From NCBI GenBank assembly GCA_001599715.1, contig BCHU01000011.1:248001-312000 (forward strand): a DNA stretch of 64,000 nucleotides, read 5' to 3'. Origin of the DNA: Phaeotremella fagi (taxonomy: Eukaryota; Basidiomycota; Tremellomycetes; Tremellales; Phaeotremellaceae). The translations under genes were made by a program, and so were the position numbers. Every line of letters starts with the position of its first letter. Within the stretch, counting starts at the first letter, position 1. Under the pieces are notes generated by a model. That model was not told the origin of the DNA. It did not search any database and was given only the letters and a program-made list of their open reading frames with translations. Shown piece by piece: positions 10,485 to 22,731 of the stretch.

Positions 10485-12199
10485 TCATCTTTTCCTACGT
10501 GCTTGATTGGGATTTTTCCTTCCGTGACCAATTGTAGGTAAACTGTGACCACCAGATCTTCCCTTACCCGACATTCCCACTGTTATAATCTCAGGTAACC
10601 ACTATAAATGATATCAGCGAACCAATAAACGTCGAAAGGGTCACACGAAACTTACATCTGGATCATCCCAACCTTTCAATCCATCACCTTTAGCAGCTCT
10701 ACGTTCTTCCTTCGCTTTCCTACCTTGATCCATCTTAACAGCAGTTATCCATTCACCTTGATCCTCACGTAATACTAATCCACTACCACCTTTCTGTTGT
10801 CCCTTTGCTCTACCTGGTTTAGCGTCAGGTATAGTGTATTTAGTACCACGAAGATGATATTGGAAATTCTTCTTCAAATGGATCTTTTGTTGACCAGTTT
10901 TAGCTGATGTCGTTACAGTTGTTCTCATTAACGTAGGATTTCCACATGACGGACAGAATTTTTTGCTTGAATCTTTGCATATCCTGTTTCGTAACCGATT
11001 AGCCACATTCTGCACAAAAGAGAGGGAAATCAGATAACTCACTTGAAACACGCATGACACCTCAATACCCAACTTCGCACTTTACTAATTCTTTTCCCAC
11101 CTTCACCGACCAAACCCAAACCCATGCCTAACAGAACATTTTGCACTGCGAAATCACCTGTGAAACAAGCAGCTGCCAAAGGAGTCGTATCGGCGAGTTT
11201 CGATGAGGAAGCATCATCAGGGACTAATCCTAGATCATGCGATCTATGCGTAGATACATTTTTGGGTGTAATCCATTCTCCTTCCCCATCGTCTTCGTCT
11301 GATGGTGGAATATCCTGATCCTGATCTTGATCAAGAGGCTGAGGCTTTGCTTCGAGGAATTCCGGTTCTGTTGAGGATCCCAATGCGGGGAAGTCTGAGG
11401 CGGACAAACTCGATTCTGGAAGCCATAATGAGGCTGAGGATGAAGACTCGGCGTTGGTGACTTCAGTTGATAAGACTTGTTGTATCGATGGTGGAGCTTC
11501 ATCTTCTGGTGCTCTAACAATTTCTTCCTCTTCATCGTCCTCTTCGTCCTCATCCTCATCCTCACCATCGTCAGAGTCTTCTTGATTTTCTTCCTCCATA
11601 TCATTAAGAATCTCATCGTCGGTCTCCTTTGCCTCCATTGAAATATCATTTAATCCTTCTACAGAACCTTGACTAGCCCCCTGTATCCTCTGACCCAATT
11701 CTGAGCGTATATTCGTTAAACCATTGACTTCAACTTCATATTGATACGTCAAAGCTATGACCGATAAATCTGTTGCACTCAAAACCGCAAAATCACCCGT
11801 CTTCTTGGCGAATTCAACGACACGAGCCATGGCTTCTTGTTTGGGATGTTCGACAGAGACATCAACTCCTGATAAAGCTAATCTTTCCCAATGCTGTCTT
11901 GCCTTTGGATCTCGTAATTCCGCTAGGACCATTGGAGTTGTATAAAACTTTTGAGCGAGATGGCGTAGAGGAGTGAGGGAAAGTAATGGACCTGCATCGA
12001 GGATGAGATGTTGGGTCGTGCCGCTGGAGGATGAACTTGAGGTAGGTAAATTGGATGAAGTGGTTGCAGGGGTTGGTGGAAGAGACGTTGAGGTTGAGAC
12101 TGAGGTAGATGCTGCTGCTGTGACCTTAGGTGAAGCTATTGAGATGACAGCAGGAGTATCTGAATTTGGTTGAGCTACTGCACTATATGAGAGTACCAT
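10485..12199 (-). CDS. NOB1: NOB1: 20S pre-rRNA (site D) endonuclease
   Basis: Three exons read down from 12199 (11043-12199, 10656-10983, 10485-10601). The protein has a Ser/Thr-rich N-terminal extension, then a PIN domain with LILDAGPLL (catalytic Asp), AELRD and VLSATDLSVIALTY, and then a long acidic insert of Asp/Glu runs. It ends with the NOB1 zinc ribbon: CHAC before intron 1 and CPSC after it, followed by a basic tail ending ARRKR. NOB1 cleaves the 3' end of 18S rRNA in late cytoplasmic pre-40S particles. The zinc ribbon spans the first intron, which confirms the splice (AA|G codon). The acidic insert and the N-terminal extension are longer than in yeast, as in many basidiomycetes. Confidence 0.95.
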
Positions 12200-12481
12200 T
12201 TTGGGTGGGTGTGGGTGTGGTTGTAGGTGTAGGATGTAAGGTGTAGATGGTGAGTGTAGTAGAGTAAATCAAAATATTCATTTATTTTATGTTATTAATT
12301 TGAATTTATCCCAAGCTATTCACATCGGGTTAAGGATCGGCCGAAGTATCCGAAGGAGTTGTTGAGATGAGAGATGGAGTCGAATCGTAAAGTTACATCT
12401 ATCAATTATCAAAAAAAAAGTTTGTGAATTCAGACAAAAAACGAAACATACACATCACAGTAATATCAAAACAATTTCACA

Positions 12482-13980
<1,499 letters not shown>

Positions 13981-14283
13981 AAGAGGCCTTTATGGGGCGT
14001 AGTTTATTGACATTATACGAAATGTATTCAAAAAGTAACCTATCCACGTTACTTTGCTGCTATCTTCGAGGATCTAGAACATCTCATCCCATTGTCTCAG
14101 GAAAATGAAATTCCAGCATCTTCTGTTCGATTCGATTTTGCTGACCTCCACCGGAGACCTCCGCAATGAGATAACAGCTATGGTGATTTTCACTCTGACT
14201 CTTTGACTTTTCATCTTCTCACCTCATACAGGTTACTTTTAATTATCAGCGTCAAGCAGAGCTCTACCATCATCTACTGCAAC
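13981..14283. promoter_or_regulatory. Gap between LEU2 and the AlaX-like gene
   Basis: 303 nt holding the LEU2 3' end and the promoter of the next gene on the same strand. A short C/T-rich run precedes the downstream ATG. I see no gene. Confidence 0.4.
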
Positions 14284-16148
14284 ATGACTTACACCATTCT
14301 TGATGATTTACCACGTTCCACATCAACCCCAGAAGACTATGCTCGAATTCATTTCGATACCTCCACCCTTCCTGATAAAAGGATAGTTGGATTACTAGCA
14401 TGTCAACGTAAGTCCATTCTTATACCGTAACAAAATGTCGTAGCTGACAACCTCACCTGAAGGTGATCCATTACTTCGAACCTTGCGTACCAAAATTCAT
14501 ACCGCGAAAGCAGCTTCGATAGCAGCCCCACCCCCACAGAAAGGCAAAGCGACAAAGAAAAAGGGTACACCTTTAGACACCCCTACCACTGGAGCTTCAA
14601 CACCCACGGGTAAATTATACGAAGTAGAAACGCTTGATACGGTGATTTTTCCAGAGGGTAAGTGCAATCATCTAAAACTTGCTGATCGTATCAAAGGTGG
14701 TGGTCAACCGACCGATACTGGAGTGCTGTATTTCTTAGATCCTAATGGTGGACGTCAACAATCTTTTGTTATCGAGGCTAGTTTCAGAAGAAAATTGGAT
14801 GCGGTGCACCTTGTACGAGTACAGGACTCTGATCAAGCTCTATTTGAGGAAAGTGTAGGCAAGGAGATTGAACTGGAGGTTGATTGGGATAGAAGAGAGG
14901 ATCAAGTGAGTACCTCGGTTTCGTGGTTTCCAGTGGTTAACGTCCACTTTAGATGACAATCCATACTGCACAACATCTTCTTTCAGCGGTGCTAGATCGT
15001 AAAGAGTTGAACACACTCTCATGGGCCATGCCAGCTTATCCATCGCTCGACCCTCCGTACATTGAATTACCAAGAGGTTTGACATGGGCCGAAGCAGAGG
15101 AAGCTGAAAAGAAATGTAACGAATTAATCAAGGAGAGACGTAAAGTTTGGATTGACTTTACTATTCAAAGTGGTAAAGGTGTTGAAGAGAATGACAAAGA
15201 CAAGATGGTTGCTGGAATCGACGTTCACAGAGAGTCTCGGGGTGTTCCTAAGGATTACGAAGGAGTATGTTGTCGAATCGTCTTCCTGTCAAGATTCAAT
15301 GCTGATAGTCATTAGGGAGTAATTCGATTCTGCAATATCGACCAATACGATTGTAACGCCTGTTGTGGAACCCAATGTCCACATCTAGGTCTGTGCAGTA
15401 GCGTTCACGTCATTCCACCATCATGTGCACCTACAGCAACCAAACCAAACTCAACTGGTCCAACCAGATTATTCTTCGTAGCTGGACCAAGAGCTATCAG
15501 ATACACTTCACAAGCTTCCAAACAAATATCGTTGATCTCTCAAAATCTTGGTTTGAATCGGGTAGAAGTTGTTGAAAGAGTTGCTAAAGCCGATGTTCAA
15601 CGTCTGGAGGTTCTCGATAGAGAGAAGTCGTTACGGTCGGAACTTGTTGGTCTACTTGCGGAAAGGGTAATTGGGCAATACTCAGTATCCTCCAATAATG
15701 GGATAGTCTGGTTACATCGAGAAGAGAAAGCTACGAATGATTTCGAGTTCCTCCAATCAATCGGTGGAATTTTCACGACAACAATTCAATCGACTCCAGC
15801 TGCAGAGGGAATGTTACCAGTCACTCCAGTGTTCATTGGGACCTCTTATGTGACCGGGACAACAACAGCGCTGTTGATAGTCCTTTCACCTGATAACGAT
15901 TTGGCTAAAAAATTGAACGAACAAATCAAAGTTGGAATTGATTCTCTATCACCTCCAACTGAGGGGAAAGCGGTACCTAGAGTGAAAGGTGGTGGAGCGA
16001 AGGGAAGATATATGAGTAAAATTGATGGTAAACTTGGTAAAGCTGAGACAGCCAAGATTGGGCAAGTCATTGCTGAAGTGAGTACCCATTATCTGACATG
16101 CTTCGGCTGAATGTTGATTTTCAATAGATCAGAGCTGCTAAAAACTAG
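14284..16148 (+). CDS. AARSD1: Alanyl-tRNA editing protein (AlaX/AARSD1-like)
   Basis: A stand-alone editing-domain protein that clears Ser (or Gly) wrongly attached to tRNA-Ala. The multi-exon protein is about 480 residues. In order: an N-terminal beta domain, a Lys/Ala/Pro-rich insert, FPEGGGQPTDTG (the glycine-rich editing-domain motif), the zinc-binding HTAQH, then YDCNACCGTQCPH, and a C-terminal helical region ending IRAAKN. HTAQH matches the HxxxH zinc site. The second half of that site is CxxxH in the family (human AARSD1 has CCGTH), but here it reads CCGTQ, with extra Cys and His just after; see findings. The last exon is 21 nt, after GTGAGT...TAG. The start at 14284 gives the expected N-terminus. 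Confidence 0.9.
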
Positions 16149-16492
16149 AGTTTATTTTGAACGTTCAGATTTAGGACGGACGGTTTTTGATTGTTGTAGA
16201 AATTGTAAAGAAGATACATGTTGGATGATATTCTCGATAGTAGTACTTCGTGTTTGGTTTATCAATGTCATGTCTCGGCTTTCAAGTACACCAGAAAACC
16301 CGTTAGGTATTTACTTTTGAGTAAGCTCAAGAGTTTCTGCTGTGTTGCTGTTCCAAGTGGCAATCCCTGTGAAATCACTCTGGTCGAAAAAGGAGTTTAT
16401 TTCATACTCGTACAACTGTAAGGAGTGTAATTCGTTAAAATTACATGGAAATGCTACAATATATGATACAATCAATAAACAGCGTCAGACAA
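16149..16492. other. Convergent intergenic region between the AlaX-like and IVD genes
   Basis: 344 nt between two stop codons facing each other. It is T/A-rich and presumably holds both polyadenylation regions (AATAAA at 16480-16485 on the plus strand). No gene is seen. Confidence 0.4.
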
Positions 16493-18394
16493 TCATTGAA
16501 CTATTCCCCTTCCTGAAGCTTCTGCAAAACTCTCATTGAATCCTCGTCCAATCAGCATGCGTCGAATTTCTTGCGTTCCAGCGCCAACAGTGTACAATCG
16601 TGAATCTCGTAACAAACGACCAGCTGGATAGTCTATAGTAGTGTGAGCATCCTAAAAACAATCTCAGTCGTACCATTGATATAACCATTTCCACCTAGAC
16701 ATTGTTGAGCTTCCATAGCAACTTCAACAGCTCGATCCGAGGAATAGAGTATAGCTCCAGCACAATCCTGATGTGAAATGTCAATTCCTTGTTTCTTCTT
16801 GAGTAGTCTACTCACTTGTCGTGAGATGTTACCTAAATCGCAGGCTCTGGCTACCGCATAAACGTAAGCTCGGGCTGCACTGAGTTTCGTGTACATGTCT
16901 TCGAAAGTATTAGCCAGTCCTTTCGTCCCGTATGAAACCCACCAGCAAGTTTCCCTTGCATCAACTGGAATGTACCGATTTTCTTCCCAAACTGTTCTCT
17001 ATCGTGTGTGTACTCGAGGGTAAGATCTAGAGCAGCTTGCATAATTCTGTTGTTTTTGAGTCAGATACAGTGATTTTCTGAAAAGTGTAAGACACACCCT
17101 AACGGACCGCCACTGAGAACTAGACGCTCGAGATCAAGTCCTGACATGAGAACACTTGCCCCTTTACCAACTTTTCCGAGAACATTTTCTGATAGCAGTT
17201 AGCATCTGCTGGGACGACCGCCTCACCTTCTGGGATCTCGACATCATCGAAGAAAAGTTCTGCAGTTGGAGATCCTCGCATCTAGCACTTGTCAGTTTCG
17301 TGATTCTTTAAGTTTCCTAAAGATTCAGGTAGGTGTTGCACCTGTATTGAATTTGATATTACGGATTAAACTTACACCAAATTTATCAAGTTTCTCTCCG
17401 ACTTCAAAGCCCTTCATTCCCCGCTCTAATAGGAACGCTGTTAGACCTTTGGAAGGTGGTCCATCACTATTTGATCTCGCATATACGAGAAATGTAGACG
17501 AAAGTGGGGCATTGGTGATCCTTCAATACACATCAGAATTAATGCAAATGGCTACCGATAGGCTTACCAGCATTTTGACCCATTCATAATCCATTTACCT
17601 GACTTAAGCTCAGCCTTAGTTCTCATCGAGACAACATCTGAGCCTGAATTGGGTTCTGACATCGCTAATGACCCTATATGTTCTCCTGAGAGTAGCTTGG
17701 GAAGATATTTCGAAAGTTGAGATTCGGCTGTTCAGCTTGTGAGCCCTTCGATCCGAGAGCTTCATAAAGCTGACTCACATCCATGACGCATGAGTTGATT
17801 GACCATCAGGTTGGAATGAGCCTCAAAGACGTGAGTTTAATGAGATCGATTCGCCAAAAACCTTACCCCATAACTCAATCCGACCGATGCACTTGCCCTA
17901 CTGATCTGCTCCATCGCTATGGTATGCTCGAAATAACCTAATCCCAAACCTCCCCATTTCTCGGGAACAGTGACCCCCAACAGACCCATTTGACCAAGCT
18001 TGGGGAAAATATCCTAAATCACATCACATTAGCTTCAGCAGGAAAGTTGAATGAGTTTACGTACCAAAGGCATTTCATTGGTTTTATCGATTTCAGCTGC
18101 TCTTGGTGCAATTTCCTTCTGCGCAAAGGAAGAAACGACTTGTCGAAACTGATGTTTTGGTCAGCGATTCCGAACTCTTTAAGTGAGAGAGATCCCTAAC
18201 CTCCTCTTGCTCTGCTGTCAACCCAGCAATAAAAGGATTATATGATGAAAAGAGACGACGAGAAATCCGTCGATCAGTTGAAAGCTAACGAGGACAAAAT
18301 TCAATCAGTCAGTGTTTAGGTAAGCGTAATTAGTTAGATGGAATCGACCGACCTTGATGATATTCGCCCTAGCCCTAGTGGTGATTTTGAACAT
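16493..18394 (-). CDS. IVD: Isovaleryl-CoA dehydrogenase, mitochondrial
   Basis: FAD-dependent enzyme of leucine breakdown that turns isovaleryl-CoA into 3-methylcrotonyl-CoA and passes electrons to ETF. Many short introns, read from 18394 down to TGA 16493-16495. The N-terminus ([14 protein letters not shown], then [14 protein letters not shown]) is basic and suits a mitochondrial presequence. Motifs: [13 protein letters not shown] (FAD/substrate site), [29 protein letters not shown] (the Glu position that serves as catalytic base in IVDs, which separates them from other acyl-CoA dehydrogenases), [40 protein letters not shown] and [17 protein letters not shown]. The first donor would be GTCGGT, weaker than the others, so the exact N-terminal exon is less certain than the rest. 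Confidence 0.92.
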
Positions 18395-19029
18395 TCTGAA
18401 TGGTATCTTTATGATCCTCTTGACAATGTATCTATCTGTACTTGCATGAAGGAAAGAACAAGACAACAACAACACAGAACTGAACTTAACCGGGTAATCG
18501 TGAAACCGGTTATACTGCAATCCAATATCCGCCCATACAAGCAGATCCATAGGGATTCGGATTCGTGAGCGTAGCTATCGAGCAGAGCAACTATTTGGTT
18601 CAATCTTCAATGATCTCATTCTCACAGTAGGACAAGTAACCTTAAACCTCACCGAATCCTAAATCGTTCTCATTCGATTCATTGATCAATGTCCGGACCT
18701 TTCGAGTGTGGTCAACTTTCTGAATTTGTGGCATTGTGGCATGATCGTGCGTGTTGTAAACTTGGTCCTGCACATGTGTTTCTGAAAGTATATGTGTACG
18801 TATAACAGAGGAAGTATGGTGTTGTAATATCGTTTGCCGATGGGTGTATGGAGCTAGAGTATGCGTTTCCTTCTATTGGAATTCGACCAGCAGCCCCAAG
18901 CCTTCCCCCCATCACCGGTCTAACGGACGACGAAGTCGGTACCTTTCACACGACCATCAACCAGACTCCACTTTCTTAATCGATGGCGATATCCTGTGCA
19001 AAGACTGAGAGTTATCTCAGTCCACCACC
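18395..19029. promoter_or_regulatory. Divergent intergenic region between IVD and the first small paralogue
   Basis: 635 nt between opposite start codons. I see no convincing coding frame; short open frames here are antisense to the IVD 5' end or lack splice support. It should hold both promoters. Confidence 0.4.
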
Positions 19030-19430
19030 ATGGCCACCATAACTTTGGATACAAAATTCTCTGATATCTCCTACTTCTTCAAAGAAGAGACCACAATTCG
19101 AAGTCTTCTGACCGATATCATAGGTAAACTCGAAGCTGCAAACTTCGAGAACGATGCAGCTTTTGTCAGAAGGAAACTCGTTGATTTTGAGGGTTTGAAT
19201 CCAAAGGCGGTCTTGAAACTCAGTCGTGCGCTGGACTTTTGGGCGGAGAATCAAGATGACAACAGAGTTTTGATTTGTTTGACTGGAATATCGCACACTC
19301 TGAAAGATGTGTACATCGAGCTTAATGAATCCTCGTGAGTGCTTTTGTTAGATTTCTGAATCACTTGATTATTAATGCTGATCGATTATCTCACAGAACG
19401 ATCCCCAGGAAATCTACCGTCAAAGAATGA
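19030..19430 (+). CDS. Small unknown protein, tandem family A, copy 1
   Basis: Two exons (19030-19334 and 19397-19430; 62-nt phase-2 intron) give 112 residues. I recognise no known family. It is the first of four neighbours on the same strand with the same layout: a helical protein whose first exon ends just after a SxTLKDVYIEL motif and whose second exon adds a short polar tail (here TIPRKSTVKE). It also shares an N-terminal TLDTKF with copy 2 and a LSRALDF segment. There is no signal peptide, membrane span or cysteine pattern, so it is probably cytosolic or nuclear. No function can be given. Confidence 0.75.
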
Positions 19431-19853
19431 GTCAATAGATCGTGAACACAGAAGATGTAAAGGTAACAGGATGAACGAAGTGCTGAAACCTTGGGAGGTA
19501 GATAGGCTATTGCGTCTTCTCACCGGAATCGACCTTTGATTAATATTACAAGATTGTACAGTTCATGCAAACTCGCTTCTGTGCAGTACACGCTGTCCAA
19601 CTACAGTACTCCTGCTTGCTCTCCAAAAACGTTGAGAGAGCCTCCGAAAGTATTTGTCTTGTACTCATGCTTTAACAAAGGATGCTCTTTACAAAATAAT
19701 TCGGAAGGCCTTCTTCTTTCAATTAAGGCGACACCACGATGCCCATTACTGTAAAAATGTTTCTCTCACGACTTTGATTCTTCGTTTCATCATCCATCCA
19801 AGAATATTCGATATTCGCCAATACAGTACAGCAAAAAGAAATTTCTTTCGACA
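19431..19853. promoter_or_regulatory. Gap between family A copies 1 and 2
   Basis: 423 nt with two TACAGTA elements, at 19602-19608 and 19822-19828. The second lies about 25 nt before the next ATG. No gene is seen. Confidence 0.4.
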
Positions 19854-20352
19854 ATGGCAAATCCAACTTCAACTTTCACCCTCGACACCGAGTTCGGTGC
19901 AGACACAAATTATTACGTTAAAACCGACACACTCCAAATGTATTTCAATGAACTTACCGAAGGCCTTATTAAGACGAAAGCTAGTAGCGCCTTGCAACGA
20001 GAGGTTTCAAATATTAGAAACAATTTTGATGGAAGTGCTCCAAATGCAGTATGGGCACTTAGTCAAGAATTCGACGAGTTGGTTTTCCATGAAGACACCC
20101 ACGACAGTCACGCAGTCTTTTTTTATGGATTATCAGTTACACTTAAAGAATTTTCGCATGCTCAAGACAAGGCTCTGTAAGTGTTTTAGTTCTCTAATTC
20201 ACCCAAACGCCTAGCGCTCTGATTGAATCGCTGATTTTGAACACACTATAAACAGAGCCCAATCCTCCCAAGGAGTCAGCCAAGCATCCAACCAAACCAG
20301 TGGTCCAATCGGGGACCACGTAGAAAGTGAGGAGCACACAGACAAAGAATGA
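19854..20352 (+). CDS. Small unknown protein, tandem family A, copy 2
   Basis: Two exons (19854-20176 and 20256-20352; 79-nt phase-2 intron) give 139 residues. It shares with copy 1 the N-terminal TLDTEFG, the AVWALSQEFDEL region (copy 1: AVLKLSRALDF) and LSVTLKEF just before the intron. The second exon is longer and encodes a Ser/Gln/Glu/His-rich polar tail ending EEHTDKE. An overlapping frame starting at 19654 is longer but does not match the paralogues, so I take 19854 as the start. Function unknown. Confidence 0.75.
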
Positions 20353-20847
20353 GGGTCAAAGGAAGGGAAAAAGGAGATATGTCGGAGTGAGACGGAGGAA
20401 GAAACTGTTTGTGGCTGACAGGTTTCGTATCTTTGTATATGATAAATGAATCTGAGGTGTCAGGGAGTATCACAAACAGCCAGGACTGTTGATCATGACT
20501 ACAGTAAGATACATTTTTCGACCAGCGACAAGTAGTCAGAGACTTATCAAGAGAATCATGAGAATGAATTTCCATAGACACTAGTTTTCTTGTGGGGACA
20601 AGTAGAAGTCCTCTCAGGTCTCCCTCTCTGAGGCAGGTGGATGAGCACATCTGAAGAAAGGACGACAAGTATGACGTCGGGGAAAACACTGACTAGTTTC
20701 AATCCTTTGAATTGGGATTCGAAAGATGTGAATCGAAAGAAGACAATTTATCTGCAGTAAGAACAGGACAATGGCGTTTCTTCTTCTGATTTCTAACATC
20801 ATCAATTTAATTCGATCGCCACTGTATTTCACGCATTCAATTTCAGT
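20353..20847. promoter_or_regulatory. Gap between family A copies 2 and 3
   Basis: 495 nt with one TACAGTA at 20500-20506. Minus-strand open frames of 72-137 codons cross it, but they have no start context or splice support and look like chance frames. Confidence 0.4.
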
Positions 20848-21276
20848 ATGAGCTCAAGGTCAACTACCATCCACCTCGATCAAGAGATCCTATCGCGCCC
20901 CCTAGGTAGATCAACCGAACCGGCAGAAACCACCACCCTTAGGGCACTCTTCAACGAGCTCGATCACTCGCTCGATATCTCCCACGCCGGTGACAAAATA
21001 CGACTCCAAGTAAAAATGGTTCTTATAGATAATATGGGGGACCCCAACACGGCAATCATCATCAGTCGACAACTAGATCGCTTAAGGAGGAAAGAGAACG
21101 TCAAAGGAGAAGCTGGTTGGTCAATGCTGTATCTTGCAAGCACTTTGAAGGAAATTTACATCTCTCAACTACAATCTGAGTAAGTTTGATTGAACTATCT
21201 GTTTAGCGTAAAGTTCACCTTATTTTACAATTCATTCAGGAACGAGTCTTTGAGAGAAAGTCAAAGATCTTTGTGA
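20848..21276 (+). CDS. Small unknown protein, tandem family A, copy 3
   Basis: Two exons (20848-21179 and 21240-21276; 60-nt phase-2 intron) give 122 residues. Family features are IISRQLDRL, then YLASTLKEIYISQLQS at the exon junction, with a short tail ENESLRESQRSL. The N-terminal part holds TTTLRALFNELDHSLDI, which lines up with the TxxxxFNEL segment of copy 2. Cysteine-free, no signal peptide. Function unknown. Confidence 0.75.
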
Positions 21277-21764
21277 GCACAAAGAGAAAGAGAGAGAGAA
21301 GTGTTCTCTCGGCTACAAGAAACAGGAGTAAGGGTGATAAATTGGTTTATATTTTTGTACGATTTGAGGTTTGATGAATTATTGCAGAGGATGTCTAAAG
21401 AGCTTGTTGATGTCAATGCATTTTGACTTACTATATGTACGACTGCACTAATTGTCATTCACATTCTCAATTTGCCAACCTGCTCATTTCCCCCTCAAAT
21501 TTTGACAATACAGTACCATAACGAGAAAGGACTGTACTGTTCAGTACACACCACATCGCCACCTTGATTCTCCTTTATCCGCTGTGACTTCTATCGTTGT
21601 GGAGCTATCCACCTTTCACGAGCGGTGTATGAAGTAGGATAATAAAACATCTACTATACTAAGCCTTCTAGGGTCAAAAGTGCGTGATACAGTATATACC
21701 CATTCATAATTTTTTTCCTTCTTGCAATTCTCTTCATTCACAATTCCAGTTATTCGAAAATAAA
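21277..21764. promoter_or_regulatory. Gap between family A copies 3 and 4
   Basis: 488 nt with TACAGTA at 21509-21515 and 21688-21694, and a cluster of related half sites at 21530-21547. A purine-rich AGAGAGAG run lies at the start. No gene is seen. Confidence 0.4.
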
Positions 21765-22265
21765 ATGAGTTCAACTTCTTCAGTCAAACTAACAAACATC
21801 TTCACTCACCTCACTTATTGGTCCAAAAAAGATCCCGAGAACGTTCAAGATCTTTTATTCCAACTTCGAAAATTCATTGTCGGTTGTAAAACAATAACGA
21901 GCGCAACAGATGAGATCCAAACAGTCACCGAAGCGTGTACCAACGAAACTCTAGAGCAGCTCGCCGAACTCACCAGGAAACTCGATACGTGCAGATTCAT
22001 CCACCACCTCCTTCAAGAGAACGAGAACGAACATCTGAAAGCTACCCTTGCTGTAGTTGCGGTTTCTAGTTCTCTCAAAGACGTTCGTATCGCCCAACTA
22101 GAGTCCAAGTGAGTCTTCGTCTTTCCTTTCTTCACTTCGACGTTCAACTGATGAAAATGTTACTGCCACTCACTTCCTTTGATTTCAACTTTTTGTCTAT
22201 TGATACTGTTTTACTTTTCGGGGTGGATTTGTAGACTTAAAGAACGATCTTCAGTAGATCAATAA
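21765..22265 (+). CDS. Small unknown protein, tandem family A, copy 4
   Basis: Two exons (21765-22108 and 22235-22265; 126-nt phase-2 intron) give 124 residues. It is the most divergent copy but keeps TRKLDTC and SSSLKDVRIAQLES right before the intron, with a short polar tail (LKERSSVDQ). An in-frame ATG at 21684 would add 27 hydrophobic and polar residues not seen in the other copies, so 21765 is preferred. Unlike copies 2 and 3 it has several cysteines, without a pattern I recognise. Function unknown. Confidence 0.72.
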
Positions 22266-22731
22266 GGTGGTGAGTTGACTTTTTTGAGGACCATTTCAGT
22301 TCACCAAATGACAATAACTACAGGATATCTCACGCCGAAACAACAACGGGTTTGAAATGGATGGGTCGTTTGGTATTGTCTTAAGTAATTATGTAGTGGT
22401 TTGTTGAAGATGTGTAGTTAGTTTGTTGAAGATGTCAATCAATTATGTTGTTCTTGAACCTCGGATCAACGATGAAAGTATTCACTCATACTCCTAAAGT
22501 TTTCGAAGTTGTTCAAACATTGAACCAACGTAATGTTCGATATCTCTCTCTGCCACATCTACAAGATGGACATGTTCAGCGCATAAGATCAACCTTCATA
22601 ACATCATCATAAACTTCCAAATAGGAAATTCAACACAAACAACCAAGAAAAAGCCAATAGACTACAAAGCCCCGCCCACCCCGTAATTTATTTTACCCAA
22701 TCTACAAAAGCAACCGCAACCTTATCCCTCC
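22266..22731. other. Convergent intergenic region between family A copy 4 and PCT1
   Basis: 466 nt between facing stop codons. It contains a short imperfect repeat around GTTTGTTGAAGATGT (near 22400 and 22421). No gene is seen. Confidence 0.4.

Noticed and set aside
20276..20689. A 137-codon minus-strand frame over the gap after family A copy 2
   Set aside because: It overlaps exon 2 of that gene in antisense, shows no motif and is not present near the other copies.
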